NCBI GenBank assembly: GCA_014843695.1
Contig: CM026400.1
Location: 37,308,234-37,372,233, forward strand
From: Archivesica marissinica
Taxonomy: Eukaryota > Mollusca > Bivalvia > Venerida > Vesicomyidae
Length of the DNA stretch: 64,000 bases
Direction: 5' to 3'
This document shows, piece by piece, positions 49,431 to 62,480 of this stretch (position 1 is its first letter; each line of letters begins with the position of its first letter). The notes beneath the pieces were generated by a model. The model was not told the origin of the DNA. It saw nothing but the letters and a program-made list of their open reading frames with translations, and ran no database searches. Both the position numbers and the translations under genes were made by a program.

Positions 49431-51184
49431 TCATCTAGCCTGAAACGTGTCTACAACAGACGTTCCAGTGCCCCAGTCATCTTGCCTGAAACATGTCTAC
49501 AACACTCGTTCCAGTGCCCCAGTCATCTAGCCTGAAACATGTCTACAACAGACGTTCCAATGCCTGCCCAAGTCATCTAGCCTGAATCATGTCTACAACA
49601 GACGTTCCAATGCCCCAGTCATCTGGCCTGAAACATGTCTACAACAGATGTTTCAATGCCCCAGTCATCTAGCCTGAATCATGCCTACACCATACGTTCC
49701 AATGCCCCAGTCATCTAGCCTGAATCATGTCTACAACAGACTTTCCAATGCTCAAGTTATCTTGCCTGAAACATGTCTAAAACAGTCGTTCCAATGCCCC
49801 AGTCATCTAGTCTGAATCATGTCTACAACAGACGTTCCAATGCCCCAGACAACTAGCCTGAATTATGTCTACAACAGACGTTCCAATGCCCCAGTCATCT
49901 GGCTTGAAACATGTATACAACAGATGTTTCAATGCCCCAGTCATCTAGCCTGAATCATGCCTACACCATACGTTCCAATGCCCCAGTCATCTAGCCTGAA
50001 TCATGTCTACAACAGACGTTCCAATGCCCTAGTCATCTGGCCTGAAACATGTCTACAACAGATGTTTCAATGCCCCAGTCATCTTGCCTGAAACATGTCT
50101 ACAACAGACGTGCCAATGCCCCAGTCATCGTGCCTGAAACATGTCTACAACAGACGTTCCAGTGCCCCAGTCATCTTGCCTGAAACATGTCTACAACAGA
50201 CGTTCCAATGCCCCATTTATCTAGCCTGAATAATGTCTACTACAGACGTTCCAGTGCCCCAGTCATCTTGCCTGAAACATGTCACCAACAGACGATCCAA
50301 TGCCAGAATCATCTTGCCTGAAACATGTCTATAACAAACGTTCCAATGCCCCAGTCATCTAGCCTGAAACATGTCTACAACAGACGTTCCAGTGCCCCAG
50401 TCATCTAGCCTGAAACATGTCTACAACAGACGTTCAAGTGCCCCAGTCATCTAGCCTGAAACATGTCTACAACAGACGTTCCAATGCCCCAGTTATCTAG
50501 CCTGAAACATGTCTACAACAGACGTTCCAATGCCACAGCCATCAAGCCCGCAACATGTCTACAACAGACATTCCAGAGCCCCAGTCATCTAGCCTGAAAC
50601 ATGTCTACAACAGACGTTCAAGTGCCCCAGTCATCTAGCCTGAAACGTGTCTACAACAGACGTTCCAGTGCCCCAGTCATCTTGCCTGAAACATGTCTAC
50701 AACACTCGTTCCAGTGCCCCAGTCATCTAGCCTGAAACATGTCTACAACAGACGTTCCAATGCCTGCCCAAGTCATCTAGCCTGAATCATGTCTACAACA
50801 GACGTTCCAATGCCCCAGTCATCTGGCCTGAAACATGTCTACAACAGATGTTTCAATGCCCCAGTCATCTAGCCTGAATCATGCCTACACCATACGTTCC
50901 AATGCCCCAGTCATCTAGCCTGAATCATGTCTACAACAGACTTTCCAATGCTCAAGTTATCTTGCCTGAAACATGTCTAAAACAGTCGTTCCAATGCCCC
51001 AGTCATCTAGTCTGAATCATGTCTTCAACAGATGTTCCAATGCCACAGCCATCAAGCCCGCAAAATGTCTACAACAGACATTCCAGTGCCCCAGTCATCT
51101 AGCCTGAAACATGTCTACAACAGACGTTCAAGTGCCCCAGTCATCTAGCCTGAAACATGACTACAACAGACGTTCCAATGCCCG
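49431..51184 (+). repeat. 1200-bp HOR repeat with a 184-bp four-monomer insertion
   Basis: Sequence from about 49430 to 49820 repeats at about 50630-51020 at an offset of exactly 1200 bp (26 monomers plus 4 bp). After GTCTGAATCATGTCT at 51010 the second copy diverts into four extra monomers (TCTTCAAC, AAGCCCGC, TTCAAGTG, GACTAC types) and rejoins the series at 51185, giving an offset of 1384 from there on. The extra piece is bounded by the same AGTCATCTAGTCTGAATC on both sides, so the junction monomer is a hybrid. Confidence 0.88.
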
Positions 51185-54100
51185 AGTCATCTAGTCTGAA
51201 TCATGTCTACAACAGACGTTCCAATGCCCCAGACAACTAGCCTGAATTATGTCTACAACAGACGTTCCAATGCCCCAGTCATCTGGCTTGAAACATGTAT
51301 ACAACAGATGTTTCAATGCCCCAGTCATCTAGCCTGAATCATGCCTACACCATACGTTCCAATGCCCCAGTCATCTAGCCTGAATCATGTCTACAACAGA
51401 CGTTCCAATGCCCTAGTCATCTGGCCTGAAACATGTCTACAACAGATGTTTCAATGCCCCAGTCATCTTGCCTGAAACATGTCTACAACAGACGTGCCAA
51501 TGCCCCAGTCATCGTGCCTGAAACATGTCTACAACAGACGTTCCAGTGCCCCAGTCATCTAGCCTGAAACATGTCTACAACAGACGTTCCAATGCCCCAT
51601 TTATCTAGCCTGAATCATGTCTACTACAGACGTTCCAGTGCCCCAGTCATCTTGCCTGAAACATGTCACCAACAGACGATCCAATGCCAGAGTCATCTTG
51701 CCTGAAACATGTCTATAACAAACGTTCCAATGCCCCAGTCATCTAGCCTGAAACATGTCTACAACAGACGTTCCAGTGCCCCAGTCATCTAGCCTGAAAC
51801 ATGTCTACAACAGACGTTCAAGTGCCCCAGTCATCTAGCCTGAAACATGTCTACAACAGACGTTCCAATGCCCCAGTTATCTAGCCTGAAACATGTCTAC
51901 AACAGACGTTCCAATGCCCCATTCATCTTGCCTGAAACATGTCTACAACAGACGTTCCAATGCCCCAGTCATCTAGCCTGAAACATGTCTACAACAGACG
52001 TTCAAGTGCCCCAGTCATCATGTCTGAAACATGTCTACAACACTCGTTCCAGTGCCCCAGTCATCTTGCCTGAATCATGTCTTCAACAGATGTTCCAATG
52101 CAACCGCCATCAAGCCCGCAAAATGTCTACAACAGACATTCCAGTGCCCCAGTCATCTAGCCTGAAACATGTCTACAACAGACGTTCAAGTGCCCCAGTC
52201 ATCTAGCCTGAAACATGACTACAACAGACGTTCTAATGCCCGAGTTATCTAGCCTGAAATATGTCTACAACAGACGTTCCAATGCCCCATTCATCTTGCC
52301 TGAAACATGTCTACAACAGACGTTCCAATGCCCCAGTCATCTAGCCTGAAACGTGTCTACAACAGACGTTCCAGTGCCCCAGTCATCTAGCCTGAAACAT
52401 GTCTACAACAGATGTTTCAATGCCCCAGTCATCTAGCCTGAATCATGCCTACAACATACGTTCCAATGCCCCAGTCATCTAGCCTGAATCATGTCTACAA
52501 CAGACTTTCCAATGCCCCAGTTATCTTGCCTGAAACATGTCTAAAACAGTCGTTCCAATGCCCCAGTCATCTAGTCTGAATCATGTCTACAACAGACGTT
52601 CCAATGCCCCAGACAACTAGCCTGAATTATGTCTACAACAGACGTTCCAATGCCTGCCCCAGTCATCTAGCCTGAATCATGTCTACAACAGACGTTCCAA
52701 TGCCCCAGTCATCTAGCCTGAATCATTTCTACAACAGAAGTTCCAATGCCCCTGTCATCTTGCCTGAAACATGTCACCAACAGACGATCCAATGCCAGAG
52801 TCATCTTGCCTGAAACATGTCTATAACACACGTTCCAATGCCCCAGTCATCTAGCCTGAAACATGTCTACAACAGACGTTCCAATGCCCCAGTCATCTAG
52901 CTTGAATCATGTCAACAACAGACGTTCCAATGCCCCAGTCATCTGGCCTGAAACATGTCTACAACAGATGTTTCAATGCCCCAGTCATCTAGCCTGAATC
53001 ATGCCTACACCATACGTTCCAATGCCCCAGTCATCTAGCCTGAATCATGTCTACTACAGACGTTCCAGTGCCCCAGTCATCTTGCCTGAAACATGTCACC
53101 AACAGACGATCCAATGCCAGAGTCATCTTGCCTGAAACATGTCTATAATAAACGTTCCAATGCCAAAGTCATCTAGCCTGAAACATGTCTACAGCAGACG
53201 TTCCAGTGCCCCAGTCATCTAGCCTGAAACATGTCTACAACAGACGTTCAAGTGCCCCAGTCATCTAGCCTGAAACATGTCTACAACAGACGTTCCAATG
53301 CCCCAGTTATCTAGCCTGAAGCATGTCTACAACAGACGTTCCAATGCCCCATTCATCTTGCCTGAAACATGTCTACAACAGACGTTCCAATGCCCCAGTC
53401 ATCTAGCCTGAAACATGTCTACAACAGACGTTCCAGTGCCTCAGTCATCTAGCCTGAAAGATGTCTACAACAGACGTTCAAGTGCCCCAGTCATCATGTC
53501 TGAAACATGTCTACAACACTCGTTCCAGTGCCCCAGTCATCTTGCCTGAATCATGTCTTCAACAGATGTTCCAATGCCACAGCCATCAAGCCCGCAACAT
53601 GTCTACAACAGACATTCCAGAGCCCCAGTCATCTAGCCTGAAACATGTCTACAACAGACGTTCAAGTGCCTCAGTCATCTAGCCCGAAACGTGTCTACAA
53701 CAGACGTTCCAGTGCCCCAGTCATCTTGCCTGAAACATGTCTACAACACTCGTTCCAGTGCCCCAGTCATCTAGCCTGAAACATGTCTACAACAGACGTT
53801 CCAATGCCTGCCCAAGTCATCTAGCCTGAATCATGTCTACAACAGACGTTCCAATGCCCCAGTCATCTGGCCTGAAACATGTCTAAAACAGATGTTTCAA
53901 TGCCCCAGTCATCTAGCCTGAATCATGCCTACACCATACGTTCCAATGCCCCAGTCATCTAGCCTGAATCATGTCTACAACAGACTTTCCAATGCTCAAG
54001 TTATCTTGCCTGAAACATGTCTAAAACTGTCGTTCCAATGCCCCAGTCATCTAGTCTGAATCATGTCTACAACAGACGTTCCAATGCCCCAGACAACTAG

Positions 54101-54615
54101 CCTGAATTATGTCTACAACAGACGTTCCAATGCCCCAGTCATCTGGCTTGAAACATGTATACAACAGATGTTTCAATGCCCCAGTCATCTAGCCTGAATC
54201 ATGCCTACACCATACGTTCCAATGCCCCAGTCATCTAGCCTGAATCATGTCTACAACAGACGTTCCAATGCCCTAGTCATCTGGCCTGAAACATGTCTAC
54301 AACAGATATTTCAATGCCCCAGTCATCTTGCCTGAACCATGTCTACAACAGACGTGCCAATGCCCCAGTCATCGTGCCTGAAACATGTCTACAACAGACG
54401 TTCCAGTGCCCCAGTCATCTAGCCTGAAACATGTCTACAACAGACGTTCCAATGCCCCATTTATCTAGCCTGAATCATGTCTACTACAGACGTTCCAGTG
54501 CCCCAGTCATCTTGCCTGAAACATGTCACCTACAGACGATCCAATGCCAAAGTCATCTTGCCTGAAACATGTCTATAACAAACGTTCCACTGCCCCAGTC
54601 ATCTAGCCTGAAACA
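51185..54615 (+). repeat. Regular HOR region, about 1.1-1.4 kb period
   Basis: The CTACTACAGA marker is at 50237, 51621, 53051 and 54481; spacings are 1384, 1430 and 1430 bp (30, 31 and 31 monomers, each plus 4 bp). CACCAACAG starts at 51667 and 52775 are 1108 bp apart (24 monomers plus 4 bp), which defines the fullest clean cycle in the window. Trio blocks at 51985 and 53461 are 1476 bp apart. Confidence 0.88.
52648..52697 (+). repeat. 50-bp length-variant monomer (representative)
   Basis: Here GCCTGCCCC replaces GCCCC, a 4-bp insertion that repeats TGCC and makes a 50-bp monomer. The same or a derived form (GCCTGCCCAAG, GACTGCCCAAG) recurs about once per 1.1-2.6 kb, for example near 1340, 3230, 7724, 10260, 13546, 15614, 17598, 29526, 41390, 47110, 55090, 59106, 60720, 61550 and 63066. 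It explains why HOR spacings are multiples of 46 plus 4 and is a good phase marker. Exact monomer boundaries are arbitrary. Confidence 0.85.
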
Positions 54616-54655
54616 TGTCTCAACAGAGTTCCAATGCCCAGCATCAGCCGAAATG
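54616..54655 (+). repeat. Short deletion-rich patch
   Basis: TCTCAACAGAGTTCC and GCATCAGCCGAAATG replace the regular monomer within about 40 bp, while more than a kilobase on each side is nearly free of indels. It resembles the other low-quality patches. Confidence 0.65.
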
Positions 54656-57600
54656 TCTACAACAGACGTTCCAGTGCCCCAGTCATCTAGCCTGAAACAT
54701 GTCTACAACAGACGTTCAAGTGCCCCAGTCATCTAGCCTGAAACATGTCTACAACAGACGTTCCAATGCCCCAGTTATCTAGCCTGAAACATGTCTACAA
54801 CAGACGTTCCAATGCCCCATTCATCTTGCCTGAAACATGTCTACAACAGACGTTCCAATGCCCCAGTCATCTAGCCTGAAACATGTCTACAACAGACGTT
54901 CCAGTGCCCCAGTCATCTAGCCTGAAACATGTCTACAACAGACGTTTCAATGCCCCAGTCATCTAGCCTGAATCATGTCTACAACAGACTTTCCAATGCC
55001 CCAGTCATCTTGCCTGAAACATGTCTAAAACAGTCGTTCCAATGCCCCAGTCATCTAGTCTGAATCATGTCTACAACAGACGTTCCAATGCCTGCCACAG
55101 TCATCTAGCCTGAATCATGTCTACAACAGACGTTCCAATGCCCCAGTCATCTAGCCTGAATCATTTCTACAACAGACGTTCCAATGTCCCAGTCATCTTG
55201 CCTGAAACATGTCACCAACAGACGATCCAATGCCAGAGTCATCTTGCCTGAAACATGTCTATAACAAACGTTCCAATGCCCCAGTCATCTAGCCTGAAAC
55301 ATGTCTACAACAGACGTTCCAATGCCCCAGTCATCTAGCTTGAATCATGTCTACAACAGACGTTCCAATGCCCCAGTCATCTGGCCTGAAACATGTCTAC
55401 AACAGATGTTTCAATGCCCCAGTCATCTAGCCTGAATCATGCCTACACCATACGTTCCAATGCCCCAGTCATCTAGCCTGAATCATGTCTACAACAGACT
55501 TTCCAATGCCCAAGTTATCTTGCCTGAAACATGTCTAAAACAGTCGTTCCAATGCCCCAGTCATCTAGTCTGAATCATGTCTACAACAGACGTTCCAATG
55601 CCCCAGACAACTTGCCTGAATTATGTCTACAACAGACGTTCCAATGCCCCAGTCATCTGGCCTGAAACATGTCTACAACAGATGTTTCAATGCCCCAGTC
55701 ATCAGCCTGAATCATGCCTACACCATACGTTCCAATGCCCCAGTCATCTAGCCTGAATCATGTCTACAACAGACGTTCCAATGCCCTAGTCATCTGGCCT
55801 GAAACATGTCTACAACAGATGTTTCAATGCCCCAGTCATCTTGCCTGAAACATGTCTACAACAGACGTGCCAATGCCCCAGTCATCGTGCCTGAAACATG
55901 TCTACAACAGTCGTTCCAGTGCCCCAGTCATCTAGCCTGAAACATGTCTACAACAGACGTTCCAGTGCCCCAGTCATCTAGCCTGAAACATGTCTACAAC
56001 AGACGTTCCAATGCCCCATTTATCTAGCCTGAATCATGTCTACTACAGACGTTCCAATGCCCCAGTCATCTTGCCTGAAACATGTCACCAACAGACGATC
56101 CAATGCCAGAGTCATCTTGCCTGAAACATGTCTATAACAAACGTTCCAATGCCCCAGTCATCTAGCCTGAAACATGTCTACAACAGACGTTCCAGTGCCC
56201 CAGTCATCTAGCCTGAAACATGTCTACAACAGACGTTCAAGTGCCCCAGTCATCTAGCCTGAAACATGTCTACAACAGACGTTCCAATGCCCCAGTTATC
56301 TAGCCTGAAACATGTCTACAACAGACGTTCCAATGCCCCATTCATCTTGCCTGAAACATGTCTACAACAGACGTTCCAATGCCCCAGTCATCTAGCCTGA
56401 AACATGTCTACAACAGACGTTCCAGTGCCCCAGTCATCTAGCCTGAAACATGTCTACAACAGACGTTCCAGTGCCCCAGTCATCTAGCCTGAAACATGTC
56501 TACAACAGACGTTCCAGTGCCCCAGTCATCATGCCTGAAACATGTCTTCAACAGACATTCCAATGCCACAGCCATCAAGCCCGCAACATGTCTACAACAG
56601 ACATTCCAGAGCCCCAGTCATCTAGCCTGAAACATGTCTACAACAGACGTTCAAGTGCCCCAGTCATCTAGCCTGAAACGTGTCTACAACAGACGTTCCA
56701 GTGCCCCAGTCATCTTGCCTGAAACATGTCTACAACACTCGTTCCAGTGCCCCAGTCATCTAGCCTGAAACATGTCTACAACAGACGTTCCAATGCCTGC
56801 CCAAGTCATCTAGCCTGAATCATGTCTACAACAGACGTTCCAATGCCCCAGTCATCTGGCCTGAAACATGTCTACAACAGATGTTTCAATGCCCCAGTCA
56901 TCTAGCCTGAATCATGCCTACACCATACGTTCCAATGCCCCAGTCATCTAGCCTGAATCATGTCTACAACAGACGTTCCAATGCCCTAGTCATCTGGCCT
57001 GAAACATGTCTACAACAGACGTTTCAATGCCCCAGTCATCTTGCCTGAAACATGTCTACAACAGACGTTCCAATGCCCCAGTCATCTTGCCTGAAACATG
57101 TCTACAACAGACGTTCCAGTGCCCCAGTCATCTAGCCTGAAACATGTCTACAACAGACGTTCAAGTGCCCCAGTCATCATGTCTGAAACATGTCTACAAC
57201 ACTCGTTCCAGTGCCCCAGTCATCTTGCCTGAATCATGTCTTCAACAGACGTTCCAATGCCACAGCCATCAAGCCCGCAACATGTCTACAACAGACATTC
57301 CAGTGCCCCAGTCATCTAGCCTGAAACATGTCTACAACAGACGTTCCAGTGCCCCAGTCATCTTGCCTGAAACATGTCTACAACACTCGTTCCAGTGCCC
57401 CAGTCATCTAGCCTGAAACATGTCTACAACAGACGTTCCAATGCCTGCCCAAGTCATCTAGCCTGAATCATGTCTACAACAGACGTTCCAATGCCCCAGT
57501 CATCTGGCCTGAAACATGTCTACAACAGATGTTTCAATGCCCCAGTCATCTAGCCTGAATCATGCCTACACCATACGTTCCAATGCCCCAGTCATCTAGC

Positions 57601-58070
57601 CTGAATCATGTCTACAACAGACTTTCCAATGCTCAAGTTATCTTGCCTGAAACATGTCTAAAACAGTCGTTCCAATGCCCCAGTCATCTAGTCTGAATCA
57701 TGTCTACAACAGACGTTCCAATGCCCCAGACAACTAGCCTGAATTATGTCTACAACAGACGTTCCAATGCCCCAGTCATCTGGCCTGAAACATGTCTACA
57801 ACAGATGTTTCAATGCCCCAGTCATCTAGCCTGAATCATGCCTACACCATACGTTCCAATGCCCCAGTCATCTAGCCTGAATCATGTCTACAACAGACGT
57901 TCCAATGCCCTAGTCATCTTGCCTGAAACATGTCTACAACAGACGTTCCAATGCCCCAGTCATCTTGCCTGAAACATGTCTACAACAGACGTTCCAGTGC
58001 CCCAGTCATCTAGCCTGAAACATGTCTACAACAGACGTTCCAATGCCCCATTTATCTAGCCTGAATCATG
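54656..58070 (+). repeat. HOR region, 1.5-2.0 kb periods
   Basis: The CTACTACAG marker continues at 56040 and 58072, the last interval being 2032 bp (44 monomers plus two 4-bp variants). A TGCCCAAGTC 50-bp monomer occurs at about 56799 and 57446, each preceded by an ACACTCG monomer and followed by the GATGTTTC / CCTACACCATAC series, so this sub-block is duplicated. The trio block at 57144 lies between. Confidence 0.83.
57144..57416 (+). repeat. Representative 'trio' HOR module that is open in one frame
   Basis: The module strings together the CATCATGTCTG / ACACTCG, TTGCC with TCTTCAAC, and AAGCCCGC / AGACATT monomers. These variants happen to remove the TAG and TGA found in consensus monomers, so a frame stays open for 73-90 codons. 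The module recurs more than twenty times (for example 5766, 9315, 11898, 20653, 42507, 45441, 51985, 53461, 58436, 60050, 60882). No signal peptide, domain or codon bias is visible, so I treat it as repeat and not as a gene. Confidence 0.75.
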
Positions 58071-61000
58071 TCTACTACAGACGTTCCAATGCCCCAGTCA
58101 TCTTGCCTGAAACATGTCACCAACAGACGATCCAATGCCAGAGTCATCTTGCCTGAAACATGTCTATAACAAACGTTCCAATGCCCCAGTCATCTAGCCT
58201 GAAACATGTCTACAACAGACGTTCCAGTGCCCCAGTCATCTAGCCTGAAACATGTCTACAACAGACGTTCAAGTGCCCCAGTCATCTAGCCTGAAACATG
58301 TCTACAACAGACGTTCCAATGCCCCAGTTATCTAGCCTGAAACATGTCTACAACAGACGTTCCAATGCCCCAGTCATCTAGCCTGAAACATGTCTACAAC
58401 AGACGTTCCAGTGCCTCAGTCATCTAGCCTGAAACATGTCTACAACAGACGTTCAAGTGCCCCAGTCATCATGTCTGAAACATGTCTACAACACTCGTTC
58501 CAGTGCCCCAGTCATCTTGCCTGAATCATGTCTTCAACAGATGTTCCAATGCCACAGCCATCAAGCCCGCAAAATGTCTACAACAGACATTCCAGTGCCC
58601 CAGTCATCTAGCCTGAAACATGTCTACAACAGACGTTCAAGTGCCCCAGTCATCTAGCCTGAAACATGACTACAACAGACGTTCCAATGCCCGAGTTATA
58701 TAGCCTGAAATATGTCTACAACAGACGTTCCAATGCCCCATTCATCTTGCCTGAAAAATGTCTACAACAGACGTTCCAATGCCCCAGTCATCTAGCCTGA
58801 AACGTGTCTACAACAGACGTTCCAGTGCCTCAGTCATCTAGCCTGAAACTTGTCTACAACAGATGTTTCAATGCCACAATCATCTAGCCTGAATCATGCC
58901 TACAACATACGTTCCAATGCCCCAGTCATCTAGCCCGAATCATGTCTACAACAGACTTTCCAATGCCCCAGTTATCTTGCCTGAAACATGTCTAAAACAG
59001 TCGTTCCAATGCCACAGTCATCTAGTCTGAATCATGTCTACAACAGACGTTCCAATGCCCCAGACAACTAGCCTGAATTGTGTCTACAACAGACGTTCCA
59101 ATGCCTGCCCCAGTCATCTAGCCTGAATCATGTCTACAACAGACGTTCCAATGCCCCAGTCATCTTGCCTGAAACATGTCACCAACAGACGATCCAATGC
59201 TAGAGTCATCTTGCCTGAAACATGTCTATAACAAACGTTCCAATGCCCCAGTCATCAAGCCTGAAACATGTCTACAACAGACGTTCAAGTGCCCCAGTCA
59301 TCTAGCCTGAAACATGTCTACAACAGACGTTCCAATGCCCCAGTCATCTGGCCTGAAACATGTCTACAACAGATGTTTCAATGCCCCAGTCATCTAGCCT
59401 GAATCATGCTTACACCATACGTTCCAATGCCCCAGTCATCTAGCCTGAATCATGTCTACAACAGACGTGCCAATTCCCCAGTCATCTAGCCTAAAACATG
59501 TCTACAACAGTCGTTCCAGTGCCCCAGTCATCTAGCCTGAAACATGTCTACAACAGACGTTCCAGTGCCCCAGTCATCTAACCTGAAACAGGTCTACAAC
59601 AGACGTTCCAATGCCCCATTTATCTAGCATGAATCATGTCTACTACAGACGTTCCAATGCCCCAGTCATCTTGCCTGAAACATGTCACCAACAGACGATC
59701 CAATGCCAGAGTCATCTTGCCTGAAACATGTCTATAACAAACGTTCCAATGCCCCAGTCATCTAGCCTGAAACATGTCTACAACAGACGTTCCAGTGCCC
59801 CAGTCATCTAGCCTGAAACATGTCTACAACAGACGTTCAAGTGCCCCAGTCATCTAGCCTGAAACATGTCTACAACAGACGTTCCAATGCCCCAGTTATC
59901 TAGCCTGAAACATGTCTACAACAGACGTTCCAATGCCCCATTCATCTTGCCTGAAACATGTCTACAACAGACGTTCCAATGCCCCAGTCATCTAGCCTGA
60001 AACATGTCTACAACAGACGTTCCAGTGCCTCAGTCATCTAGCCTGAAACATGTCTACAACAGAGGTTCAAGTGCCCCGGTCATCATGTCTGAAACATGTC
60101 TACAACACTCGTTCCAGTGCCCCAGTCATCTTGCCTGAATCATGTCTTCAACAGATGTTCCAATGCCACAGCCATCAATCCCGCAAATTGTCTACAGCAG
60201 ACATTCCAGTGCCCCAGTCATCTAGCCTGAAACATGTCTACAACAGACGTTCAAGTGCCCTATTCATCTAGCCTGAAACATGACTACAACAGACGTTCCA
60301 ATGCCCGAGTTATCTAGCCTGAAATATGTCTACAACAGACGTTCCAATGCCCCATTCATCTTGCCTGAAACATGTCTACAACAGACGTTCCAATGCCCCA
60401 GTCATCTAGCCTGAAACGTGTCTACAACAGACGTTCCAGTGCCCCAGTCATCTAGCCTGAAACATGTCTACAACAGATGTTTCAATGCCCCAGTCATCTA
60501 GCCTGAATCATGCCTACAACATACGTTCCAATGCCCCAGTCATCTAGCCTGAATCATGTCTACAACAGACTTTCCAATGCCCCAGTTATCTTGCCTGAAA
60601 CATGTCTAAAACAGTCGTTCCAATGCCCCAGTCATCTAGTCTGAGTCATGTCTACAACAGACGTTCCAATGCCCCAGACAACTAGCCTGAATTATGTCTA
60701 CAACAGACGTTCCAATGCCTGCCACAGTCATCTAGCCTGAATCATGTCTACAACAGACGTTCCAATGCCCCAGTCATCTAGCCTGAATCATTTCTACAAC
60801 AGACGTTCCAATGCCCCAGTCATCTAGCCTGAAAAATGTCTACAACAGACGTTCCAGTGCCTCAGTCATCTAGCCTGAAACATGTCTACAACAGACGTTC
60901 AAGTGCCCCAGTCATCATGTCTGAAACATGTCTACAACACTCGTTCCAATGCCCCAGTCATCTTGCCTGAATCATGTCTTCAACAGATGTTCCAATGCCA

Positions 61001-61700
61001 CAGTCATCAAGCCCGCAAAATGTCTACAACAGACATTCCAGTGCCCCAGTCATCTAGCCTGAAACATGTCTACAACAGACGTTCAAGTGCCCCAGTCATC
61101 TAGCCTGAAACATGTCTACAACAGACGTTCCAATGCCCGAGTTATCTAGCCTGAAATATGTCTACAACAGACGTTCCAATGCCCCATTCATCTTGCCTGA
61201 AACATGTCTACAACAGACGTTCCAATGCCCCAGTCATCTAGCCTGAAACGTGTCTACAACAGACGTTCCAGTGCCCCAGTCATCTAGCCTGAAACATGTC
61301 TACAACAGATGTTTCAATGCCCCAGTCATCTAGCCTGAATCATGCCTACAACATACGTTCCAATGCCCCAGTCATCTAGCCTGAATCATGTCTACAACAG
61401 ACTTTCCAATGCCCCAGTTATCTTGCCTGAAACATGTCTAAAACAGTCGTTCCAATGCCCCAGTCATCTAGTCTGAATCATGTCTACAACAGACGTTCCA
61501 ATGCCCCAGACAACTAGCCTGAATTATGTCTACAACAGACGTTCCAATGCCTGCCCCAGTCATCTAGCCTGAATCATGTCTACAACAGACGTTCCAATGC
61601 CCCAGTCATCTGGCCTGAAACATGTCTACAACAGATGTTTCAATGCCCCAGTCATCTAGCCTGAATCATGCCTACACCATACGTTCCAATGCCCCAGTCA
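58071..61700 (+). repeat. HOR region, 35- and 18-monomer spacings of the trio block
   Basis: Trio blocks end at 58657, 60271 and 61103, spacings of 1614 bp (35 monomers plus 4) and 832 bp (18 monomers plus 4). CACCAACAG starts at 58118 and 59180 are 1062 bp apart (23 monomers plus 4), one monomer shorter than the 51667-52775 cycle because the CATTTCTAC monomer is missing. CTACTACAG at 59640 follows that at 58072 by 1568 bp. Confidence 0.85.
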
Positions 61701-62480
61701 TCTAGCCTGAATCATGTCTACAACAGACGTTCCAATGCCCCAGTCATCTAGCCTGAAACATGTCTACAACAGATGTTTCAATGCCCCAGTCATCTAGCCT
61801 GAATCATGTCTACAACAGACGTTCCAATTCCCCAGTCATCTAGCCTGAATCATGTCTACAACAGACGTTCCAATGCCCCAGTCATCTAGCCTGAAACATG
61901 TCTACAACAGACGTTCCAGTGCCCCAGTCATCTAGCCTGAAACATGTCTACAACAGACGTTCCAGTGCCCCAGTCATCTAGCCTGAAACATGTCTACAAC
62001 AGACGTTCCAATGCCCCAGTCATCTAGCCTGAAACATGTCTACAACAGACGTTCCAATGCCCCAGTCATCTTGCCTGAAACATGTCTACAACAGACGTTC
62101 CAATGCCCCAGTCATCTAGCCTGAAACATGTCTACAACAGACGTTCCAGTGCCCCAGTCATCTAGCCTGAAACATGTCTACAACAGACGTTCCAGTGCCC
62201 CAGTCATCTAGCCTGAAACATGTCTACAACAGACGTTCAAGTGCCCCAGTCATCTAGCCTGAAACATGTCTACAACAGACGTTCCAATGCCCCAGTCATC
62301 TTGCCTGAAACATGTCTACAACAGACGTTCCAATGCCCCAGTCATCTAGCCTGAAACATGTCTACAACAGACGTTCCAGTGCCCCAGTCATCTAGCCTGA
62401 AACATGTCTACAACAGACGTTCCAGTGCCCCAGTCATCTAGCCTGAAACATGTCTACAACAGACGTTCAAGTGCCCCAGT
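61701..62480 (+). repeat. Near-consensus run with a 230-bp five-monomer tandem
   Basis: GTTCCAATGC followed by the TTGCC form occurs at 62051 and 62281, exactly 230 bp apart. The five-monomer unit (TTGCC, TAGCC, AGTG, AGTG, TTCAAGTG types) appears identical in both copies by eye. HOR-diagnostic variants are almost absent over about 700 bp. Confidence 0.8.
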
